From Sterolibacterium sp052034445 (GTDB lineage Bacteria; Pseudomonadota; Gammaproteobacteria; Burkholderiales; Rhodocyclaceae), in contig JBPOIN010000106.1 of the NCBI GenBank assembly GCA_052034445.1, positions 1-5,337 of the forward strand: a DNA stretch of 5,337 bases, in the 5' to 3' direction. The position numbers were made by a program, and so were the translations under genes. This document shows positions 1 through 5,337 of the stretch, piece by piece (the first letter of the stretch is position 1; every line of letters begins with the position of its first letter). The notes under the pieces are model-generated. The model searched no databases, had not been told where the DNA came from, and was given only the letters and a program-made list of their open reading frames with translations.

Positions 1-3000
1 TGTTCAGGCCATTGTACCGGTAGAGGGCGACGTCGGTTTCGTCCATTCCTTCGACCGCGGCGACCCGCACCAGGCGCCCGAAGGCGTCGTACACCAGCCG
101 CCGGTGCGTGAGGGCGGTGTTCCCGCCCCGGTACGCCGTCGCGGCGAGGTCGGTCAGGTTGCCGACGGCGTCGTAGGTGTAGGCGTGCTCGTCGCGATCG
201 GAGCCGCCGGCCTTGGCCACTCGCCGCGCGGTCCACTCGTTGGCCTTGTTGAAGGTGTTGTAGGCGGAGGGCTCGTCGCGGTCGGGCTCGTCGCCGAAGT
301 CGCCGTCGCCGTTGGAGTCGAGCTGGCGGTTGCCCCAGTTGCCGGTAAGGGAGAGGGAGTTCCAGAGCTCCTTGCGGGTGCGCGTGCCGGACTCGATGGC
401 CCCGGCGTCGATGTTCCCCTCGTCGGCCGAGATCACGCGGTTGAGGCTGTCCAGGCCGTACACGACGTCGAAGGGGTGGTCGGAGGAGTTGTTGCGGGCG
501 TGGGCGTCGTCGGTGGTGCTGACGGGGTTGGAGTTCTCGTCGTAGGCGATGGCGGTGTTGTAGAAGCCCCCCGAGGCCCCGCCCACGCGCTCCCAGTTCC
601 AGCGGGTGGGGCGGTTGAAGCGGTCGAGGTCGGAGTAGGTGTGCGTGCCGCCCGACTCGGCGAAGACGCTGGTGTTCAGGTTCGCCTGGTCGAGCGTGGT
701 GCCGACCAGGTGCCCCGCGCCGAGGTAGTCGTAGGTGGCGACGGTGGTGGGCGAGGACCCGACCGTGACGCTGGCGACGCGGCTGGCGTAGTCGTTGATC
801 GTCGCCGAGCCGTAGGCGTAGCCGACCTGGTGAAAGGTGGTGCCGCCGGCCTTGGAGTACGTCGCGGTGCGGCGGAGGGCGTGCACGCCCCCGGAAGGGG
901 CGGACTTGGTGAGGTCGTGCTGCACGGTGAAGGCGGAGCGACCGGAGGCGCTGACGCCCGGGCTGCTCATGGCGGAGTCCACGTCCTGGTGGAAGTGGGT
1001 GAGGTTGCCCCAGCCGTCGTACTCGTACTGCACCTGGTCGGTGACGGTGCCGCTGGTGGCGGCGTCGTACTGGGTGACGGTGCTCACCGGGCCGCGGGAG
1101 AGGTAGGCGAGCTCGATACGGCGGACCGCGCCATCGAAGCCCGAGGCAAGGGTGCCCACGGCGCGGGCGGTCTCGCGCCCGAGCGGGTCGTAGGAGGTGT
1201 TGATCTGGTTCCCGGCCTGGTCGAGGAGGCCGGTCTGCTGGCCCAGGCGGTTGTAGGCGTAGCGGACGACGTCGCTCCCGTCCACGCTGTCGGGGTAGAC
1301 GACCTGGCGCAGGAGGCGGTTGCTGGCGAGGGCGGAGGGGAGCGTGCCGGAGGTGACCACGCCGTAGGTGTACGTGGTGACCTGATCGTTGCCGGAGCCG
1401 GGCATCTTGGCGGTGAGCGAGGTCAGGAGGCCGCTGGTGTAGGCGTACTCGGTGACCTGGTCCTGATCGCCGTTGGTACCGCCGCCGGGCGTGCCGTCGG
1501 CGTAGTTGGCGATGGTGGGGGTCTGGCGCCCCGCGGCGTCATAGTCAAAGACGGTGGAGACGTTGCGCGGGTCGGTGGTGTAGGCGACGCTGCCGTCGTA
1601 GCCGTAGGCCGTGGAGGAGATGAGCCGGCTCGCCGAGCGGGAGCCGACGGTGCTATCGGAGGAGCGGGTATAGGTTGTGGACCCGCCATTATCACCCAGG
1701 GCGACGGTCGCGACCTGCCGATCCAGCTCGTCGTAGTAGTAGCTGGTGATCTGGGCCCGGCCCTTGAACGAGCCGCTGCCCACGGCGACGACATCGACGG
1801 CGTCGCTCACCGCGTCGAGGGCGCCCGTCGTGCTGGTGTCGTGCGGGTGGCGGGCGATCGCCACGCTCATGAGAAGATTGCCTGACCTCGTGGAGTCGTC
1901 GTACAGGCTCTGGTGCTCTTCGAGGACGGTGTCGCCCGAGACGGTCCCGGCGTCGGCGTTGGTCGAGTCGTTGTCCGAGGCGAGGATGAAGGTGTGGGTC
2001 GCGCGGCCGAGCGAGTCGTACGCCGACTTGGTAAGCGACTCGCCCGAGGCTTTGATGACGCGCCCGGCCCCGTCGTACCAGCGCGAGGAAGTGAGCGTGT
2101 CGTCGTCCGAGCCGTCGGCGGGATCGATCTTGTGCCGGACCGTCTGGCGGACCTGCCCGCGCGAGTTATACACGGTCTCGGAGAGAGACACACGGTTGCT
2201 CGCGGTGGAGGTGGGGTCGGACCAGCTCCCCGGGAGCGTGGTGTACCCGCCGGCGGCCAGCGTGTTCCCCGCGTCGTCGTACGTGAACATGGCGTGCGGC
2301 GCGGCGGGGTTCTGCTGCATGAGCAGTCGCCCGCGGTAGTCGTAGGTAAAGAGCGTGGACCGGTCGTCCCCGCTGCTCGAGGTGGGGTGGGACTTGCGCA
2401 GGGTGACCCGCGACTTGCCGACCCCGCCGCCGTCGTACTCAACAGCCTCGACCGCGACCATGTTGTTGGTGCCGGAGGTGCCGCCCTTCACCCAGCCGTT
2501 GTCGTTGGTGCCGACGTAGACGAACTCGACGCGGCCGAGGGTGTCCCGGTCCTGGTACGTGATCGTGCCGGTGGGGTCGACGGTCCGAATGCCCCGCCCC
2601 GCGGCGTCGTACGCGTACGTGGTCGCGTCGAAGTGCGTCCCCGCCGCGGCGCTCGAATACGCCGCCGGGATGGAGTGGAACAGCCGCGTCTCGTCGAGCT
2701 CGGTCCCGGGCTCCGAGTAGAGGCTGACCGAGAGCCGCTCGAGCGTGCCGTAGGTGGTGTTCACCGCGCCGATGAGGTCCGCGGAGGAAGAGATCCACGA
2801 CGACGGCCCGGTGCTCGTGGTCCCACCGCCCAGCGCGATCACGCCCCGCGCCTCCACGCGCCCCGCGAGGTTCCGCACCGTGTAGTCCACGGGCCCGGAG
2901 TAGTTGCCTCCCGACAGCCTGGGCACGGACAGGGTGACCAGGCGGCCGTCGGTCAGCCGCGTGTAGTGCATCGGGCTCACCCGTCCGTCGGGGAGCGTGA

Positions 3001-3466
3001 CCGACGCGAGCCGGCCCTGAAGGTCGTACGCGTACGCGGTCGCGTAGCACAAGCCCCCGCTCCCCAGCGAGATCGAGAACGTGGACGACGCGGAGCTCGC
3101 GTCACCGTCGCTCGTGCTCGCGCTCGACACGCGCTTGGTCGCCTGCCCGTCGTCGCCATACATGCTGAACGTGTACGCCCCGGCGCCGTCCCGTGTGAAG
3201 ACCGGGTAGCCGTGGACGTCCAGGAAGGACGCCGTCGTCACCGTGCTCGGGCCCGAGGTATCCCCGCCCGCGAGGGAGGGCTGCGTCGCTTCGACGGACT
3301 TGACGGCCCAGGACGAGCCCCCCGAGTAGAACGTGTACGAATAGCTCGTCTGGTCCGTGACGGACGAGCCGCGGTAGACGGTGTGGGTCGCCGGGAGCGC
3401 CTTCGCCAGCCGCGCGGGGTTCGTGGAGCCGAAGGTCTTGGCGTTCGTCCTCGATTTCGATCTTGG
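1..3466 (-). CDS. RHS/YD-repeat protein, main repeat shell (C-terminus beyond window)
   Basis: This frame has no stop from the TGA at 3469-3467 to base 1, about 1,150 codons. It reads as repeated YD units: AYAYDLQGR (Y of YD at 3028), TYAYDAAGR (2611), FTYDYRGR (2344), RWYDGAGR (2077), SAYDSLGR (2020), FDYDAAGR (1543), TSYDPLGR (1192), YEYDGWGN (1021), YTYDAVGN (175) and LVYDAFGR (91). It ends in LYRYNGLN at the left edge. In known RHS, Tc-toxin C and teneurin proteins such repeats build a hollow beta-barrel shell that encloses a C-terminal effector. No RHS core (the usual RYYDP-type ending) has been reached here, so the effector or tip is outside the window. The first ATG in this frame is near 3163, deep inside repeat-like sequence, and no start lies close to 3466. 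I therefore read it as the continuation of the N-terminal segment (3447-4364) after a frame change. Repeat-family identity is firm; cargo, target and activity are unknown. Confidence 0.9.
284..319 (-). other. EF-hand/dockerin-like Asp-rich loop in the RHS shell
   Basis: Twelve codons of the YD-repeat frame encode DSNGDGDFGDEP. The spacing D-x-N-x-D-G-D-F matches positions 1, 3, 5, 6, 7 and 8 of a calcium-binding EF-hand or dockerin-type loop, but position 12 is Pro, with Glu one residue earlier. It sits between LTGNWGNRQL and the last YD units, where from memory planctomycete RHS proteins often carry a similar Asp/Asn/Gly insert. Calcium binding is inferred from the motif only. Confidence 0.5.
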
Positions 3467-4364
3467 TCAGCATCGGCTGCGCGCCGACCACGGTCCCGTA
3501 GGTGTACTCCCAGGTCCTCCCGGCGCCGTCGACCGCGGCCTTGCAGCGCGCGGTGGGGTCACCCTCGTCGAGCACAAAGCCATCGAGCAGAGCCTCCGCC
3601 GGATCGGTCGCATGCCCGACGTAGAACGTCGCCGCTCCGCCTCCCGCGTCGGCACTCTGCGTCTTCCAATGCTGGCCCTTGGCCCCGTGCATGTCCACCG
3701 CGCCCGAGGGCACGTGGTGTCCGAAGTACGTAAACACGTTGCCCCTGTCGTCATAGTGCACGTACAGCTCGGGCTCGGTCGAGGTGCCGGAGAGCCGAGC
3801 GACGACCCCCTGCACGCCGTTGACGCCCACGAAGACCTGGGGGTTTGAGCCCGCGACCGGTGAGAAATCCAAGACGTCGCTGCGGCCGAGGTAGATGCGG
3901 AGCATCGTTGGGTCCTCGGCATCGTCGACTGCAAGTTCCGGGCGAGAGTGCTGGAACCAGCCCCAGCCCTGATAGGGCGGATCTGCATCCACGAACTGCT
4001 CGGTGGTCGCACGATTGCCCGAACACCGGGGCGCAGAGTCGCTGTGGCTGCTCTGGACCGGAGGGTGGTTCTCCCGCACCGGGGGAGGCACGTTGGCTGG
4101 GAGCATGCCGTCGGGGAAGTTCCCCGGATTAGGGCGCGGCGCTCCGCCCGTCTGGCAGGCTTCGACCACTCCACCCCGGTCCCTACTGCGCTGGGTTCCA
4201 CCGGGAACCTTCTGGGCATCTCCCGGCGGACCGCCGTCTGATGGGCACCCTCCCCGGCGAGTTGGGTCAAGCGAACCGCTCGCCTGCTGCGCCAGGCTCG
4301 TTCGTGCGAGACCGGCGACCACGAGGGCGGACAACATCAACGCGGCGCGAGACAGATTGTGCAT
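3102..4364 (-). CDS. N-terminal segment of the RHS/YD-repeat protein (signal peptide and pre-repeat region)
   Basis: From ATG 4364 this frame encodes a Sec-type signal peptide: Arg at residue 6, hydrophobic core about 7-20, likely cleavage after SLA at residue 25. A low-complexity Pro/Gly linker with Cys40, Cys70 and Cys114 follows (about 30-125). Next comes GWGWFQHSRPEL (133-144) and a beta-rich part with IYLGRSDVLDF (157-167), a first YD-like YDDRGN (204-209) and EYTYG (286-290). Sense ends near Asp306 (3447). Beyond it the frame gives Arg/Leu/His-rich sequence to a TGA at 3104-3102, while the repeats continue in the neighbouring frame, so the tail is out-of-frame translation. I chose ATG 4364 because it has GGGGAG eight bases upstream and places the signal peptide at the terminus. 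A GTG at 4406, with GGAAGG upstream, would add 14 residues. The role is probably export and capping of the shell (inference). Third codon positions are less GC-restricted here than in the repeats. Confidence 0.8.
   Translation of the reverse strand: MHNLSRAALMLSALVVAGLARTSLAQQASGSLDPTRRGGCPSDGGPPGDAQKVPGGTQRSRDRGGVVEACQTGGAPRPNPGNFPDGMLPANVPPPVRENHPPVQSSHSDSAPRCSGNRATTEQFVDADPPYQGWGWFQHSRPELAVDDAEDPTMLRIYLGRSDVLDFSPVAGSNPQVFVGVNGVQGVVARLSGTSTEPELYVHYDDRGNVFTYFGHHVPSGAVDMHGAKGQHWKTQSADAGGGAATFYVGHATDPAEALLDGFVLDEGDPTARCKAAVDGAGRTWEYTYGTVVGAQPMLTKIEIEDERQDLRLHEPRAAGEGAPGDPHRLPRLVRHGPDELFVHVLLGGLVLGRQVRRSDAALPRGRGYLGPEHGDDGVLPGRPRLPGLHTGRRRGVHVQHVWRRRAGDQARVEREHERR
3445..3467 (-). other. apparent +1 frameshift inside the RHS gene
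   Basis: Upstream, the coding frame reads LTKIEIED with its last sensible codon GAC at 3449-3447. Downstream, the frame starting with AAC at 3445 reads NAKTFGSTNPARLAKAL and runs on into YD repeats. The two are offset by one base, equal to one extra base or two missing. The downstream frame is closed by TGA at 3469-3467, so the switch must lie after it. No long homopolymer is present in the short overlap, and no SD or nearby start would allow separate translation of the second part. It could be an inactivating mutation, a sequencing or assembly error, or (least likely) programmed shifting. Confidence 0.75.
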
Positions 4365-4372
4365 TGGCGAGG

Positions 4373-4378
4373 CTCCCC
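4373..4378 (-). promoter_or_regulatory. ribosome binding site of the RHS gene
   Basis: GGGGAG on the minus strand ends eight bases before ATG 4364. It supports that start over the GTG at 4406, although the GTG has its own SD-like GGAAGG about five bases upstream (around 4412-4417). Confidence 0.5.
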
Positions 4379-4396
4379 GATTCAGCCACGCCGAAC

Positions 4397-4425
4397 AGAC
4401 TATCACAACGACCTTCCGAGTTCAA
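4397..4425 (-). promoter_or_regulatory. weak candidate promoter for the RHS gene
   Basis: On the minus strand, TTGAAC (4425-4420, four of six to TTGACA) is followed either by GATAGT (4404-4399) after 15 bases or by TAGTCT (4402-4397) after 17 bases. Neither pairing is strong. If real, transcription would begin near 4390, downstream of the GTG at 4406, leaving ATG 4364 as the only usable start. Confidence 0.25.
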
Positions 4426-4532
4426 TGTGTCTGTACATCCTGTGGACATCACGCCGCACGTCGCGGCCGCACGTACGCAGATGTGCAAGATGACGCGCGA
4501 CTCCGCTGCGTCACACGCGACACCGACGGCGC

Positions 4533-4561
4533 TTGCGGGCAATGACGATTCATGGGATAAT
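4533..4561 (+). promoter_or_regulatory. sigma70-like promoter of the 4601-5254 gene
   Basis: A -35-like TTGCGG (4533-4538) and a -10-like GATAAT (4556-4561, five of six to TATAAT) are separated by exactly 17 bases, in a locally AT-richer stretch. The predicted start near 4568 would give a leader of about 33 bases carrying the GGGGAGGT ribosome binding site. Confidence 0.55.
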
Positions 4562-4588
4562 GAGGCGGGTTCGTTCCGTGGACCCACC

Positions 4589-4596
4589 GGGGAGGT
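4589..4596 (+). promoter_or_regulatory. strong ribosome binding site for the 4601 start
   Basis: GGGGAGGT contains the full GGAGG core (4591-4595), five bases before ATG 4601. The open frame extends in-phase far upstream, across the divergent gene, so this site is what fixes the start at 4601. Confidence 0.8.
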
Positions 4597-4600
4597 AGCA

Positions 4601-5254
4601 ATGACCACACTCAGCGTTCTTGTGACAGCGGCCATTGGCGGGGCCTGGCTTGGGTCCACGACGGCTCCACTCACCGCGCCGGAGGCCATGCCGGGGTGCG
4701 GCACACTCGCCAGCCTCTCGCTCCGAGAGATCGGCGCGACCCCGAGAGTCCTCGCGGCCGTGGGCGCGTCCGACCAGGCGACATCGGCGATCCTCTCGGT
4801 GGCGCTGGCGTCCTGCGAGTCCCACGCGTTCGAACTCTCCCGGGAGCTCGCCGAACGGGAAGCGCTCGCCGGGAGCATCCAGTCGCTGGAGGGCAGGGTG
4901 CGCGGCGGGACCGCATCCGGCCAGGACCGCGAACAGCTCGCGACCCAGCGGGAGTCGCTCGCAAGGCTCTCCGCCGCGGCCGACGGGCGGCGGCAGCAAC
5001 TCCTCGCCTCGGTCACGGCCGCGCTCACCGAGCAGCAGCAGGACCTGCTTGAGGCAGCCCGAAGGTCCGCCCACCTCGACGTACCGCTCGCGTTCAGGTT
5101 CGCCGAGCGGTCCGAGGCCGACTGGACGAACCTCCGCGACCAAGACCAGGACCCCATGTCCGGCAACGACGCTTCCGCGATCGCCGCCACTATCCTCCTC
5201 GACGCACGCGAGGAGGCCGTCCGGAGCCTCTGGCACAACGTGCTGGGAGAGTAA
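4601..5254 (+). CDS. small Ala-rich helical exported protein with an LTxxQ motif, function unknown
   Basis: This encodes 217 residues, ending in TAA. Residues 4-19 form a hydrophobic segment (LSVLVTAAIGGAWLGS) followed by TTAPLTAPEA, suggesting a signal peptide or anchor, although the N-terminus lacks a basic residue. About 55-157 is Ala-, Glu- and Arg-rich, predicted helical and partly coiled-coil, broken near RGGTASGQD (101-109). LTEQQ at 142-146 fits the LTxxQ motif of Spy/CpxP-type periplasmic chaperone and metal-sensor proteins, but only one copy is visible and overall length and order are not diagnostic. The C-terminal part has VPLAFRFAERSEADW (161-175) and a final helix of about 190-213. 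Cys33 and Cys72 could pair if the protein is exported. It has its own promoter and ribosome binding site and is divergent from the RHS gene, so shared regulation is possible but not shown. I do not recognise a specific family with confidence. Confidence 0.85.
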   Translation: MTTLSVLVTAAIGGAWLGSTTAPLTAPEAMPGCGTLASLSLREIGATPRVLAAVGASDQATSAILSVALASCESHAFELSRELAEREALAGSIQSLEGRVRGGTASGQDREQLATQRESLARLSAAADGRRQQLLASVTAALTEQQQDLLEAARRSAHLDVPLAFRFAERSEADWTNLRDQDQDPMSGNDASAIAATILLDAREEAVRSLWHNVLGE

Positions 5255-5337
5255 CAAACGATGCCGCGCGAGGAGGGGGTGGCGCCGCACCGCCGCGTGT
5301 GAGCGCTCCACGGCGCCTGGTGCGCCGATGTGGTCGA
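5255..5337 (+). other. 3' flank of the helical-protein gene
   Basis: This stretch holds a 13-codon ATG frame (5261-5302, MPREEGVAPHRRV) and a GTG at 5299 that is open to the window edge. AGGAGG at 5271-5276 is too far from the GTG to support it. I see no convincing gene here, but a downstream gene could begin just past the edge. Confidence 0.4.
5311..5327 (+). terminator. GC-rich hairpin, possible terminator
   Basis: CGGCGC (5311-5316) and GCGCCG (5322-5327) pair perfectly around a five-base loop, 57 bases past the TAA at 5254. No T-run follows, so it is not a typical intrinsic terminator. Chance pairing is quite possible at this GC content. Confidence 0.25.

Larger units (their letters stand above)
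4365..4600. other. divergent intergenic region
   Basis: These 236 bases separate the RHS start (leftward) from the small helical protein start (rightward) and hold the expression signals for both. They are less GC-skewed than the flanking coding sequence. A 9-base direct repeat, GCCGCACGT, occurs at 4453-4461 and 4466-4474, with starts 13 bases apart. Such a pair could be an operator, but it is short for GC-rich DNA. I see no RNA gene or riboswitch-like structure. Confidence 0.6.

Noticed and set aside
104..1885. Long plus-strand open frame (593 codons)
   Set aside because: It lies exactly antisense to the YD-repeat frame, has Val/Gly/Ala-dominated composition with no recognisable domain, and arises because GC-ending codons on one strand remove stops from the other.
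1867..2442. Minus-strand open frame rich in Thr/Pro/Arg/Ser
   Set aside because: It is an out-of-frame reading of the YD repeats, with low-complexity composition typical of frame shadows.
2439..3050. Minus-strand open frame rich in Arg/His/Ala
   Set aside because: It overlaps the YD-repeat segment on the same strand in a different frame. Only the YD frame gives coherent protein sequence.
3445..3467. Programmed ribosomal frameshifting at the RHS break
   Set aside because: I see no slippery heptamer, no stop codon at the shift point in the upstream frame and no obvious downstream hairpin or internal SD. Mutation or sequence error is simpler.
1913..3733. Long plus-strand open frame (606 codons)
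   Set aside because: It is antisense to YD repeats and Arg/Val/Gly-rich, without motifs. It also runs across the RHS frame break without any reflection of domain structure.
4427..4447. Imperfect palindrome TGTC...GACA as an operator
   Set aside because: Only four bases pair at each end and the centre does not match, so it is within chance.
4241..4600. In-frame upstream extension of the 4601 gene
   Set aside because: It would overlap the RHS signal-peptide region antisense and bypass a strong promoter, ribosome binding site and ATG. The added sequence is unlike a protein N-terminus.
4267..5238. Minus-strand frame opposite the helical-protein gene
   Set aside because: It has Ser/Arg/Ala-rich composition, no motif and no ribosome binding site. 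It spans the divergent promoter region and is better explained as antisense to 4601-5254.
5261..5302. 13-codon frame after the helical-protein gene
   Set aside because: It is too short, has no ribosome binding site before its ATG, and the AGGAGG nearby lies inside it.

Overview
This is a GC-rich window with strongly GC-biased third codon positions. It is dominated by one large minus-strand gene that enters from its start near 4364 and runs off the left edge at base 1. A small plus-strand gene (4601-5254) is transcribed divergently from it. The large gene encodes an exported RHS/YD-repeat protein: a signal peptide, a Pro/Gly/Cys-containing linker, a beta-rich N-terminal region, then more than 1,100 residues with at least a dozen recognisable YD-type motifs. 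The protein style (an N-terminal 'GWGWFQHSRPEL' block, an Asp/Asn/Gly 'DSNGDGDFGD' insert before the last YD units) and the base composition remind me of Planctomycetota, especially Phycisphaerae-like genomes. That assignment is recognition from memory and has not been tested.

Layout. 1-3466 (-): the YD-repeat shell, open through the left edge, so the C-terminus, including any RHS core and variable tip, lies outside. About 3446: an apparent +1 frame change joins this frame to the N-terminal frame. 3447-4364 (-): signal peptide and N-terminal region in the other frame. 4365-4600: divergent intergenic region with ribosome binding sites for both genes, a good sigma70-like promoter for the rightward gene and a weak candidate for the leftward one. 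4601-5254 (+): a 217-residue Ala-rich, helical, probably exported protein with one LTxxQ motif. 5255-5337: a short tail with a GC-rich hairpin and no convincing gene.

The two long plus-strand open frames across 104-1885 and 1913-3733 are antisense shadows of the YD-repeat gene. The points most worth a second look are the frame break, a marked change of synonymous codon choice along the RHS gene, the EF-hand-like loop, and the divergent pairing with a small envelope-type protein. I see no RNA genes, insertion sequences, CRISPR arrays or replication origins.
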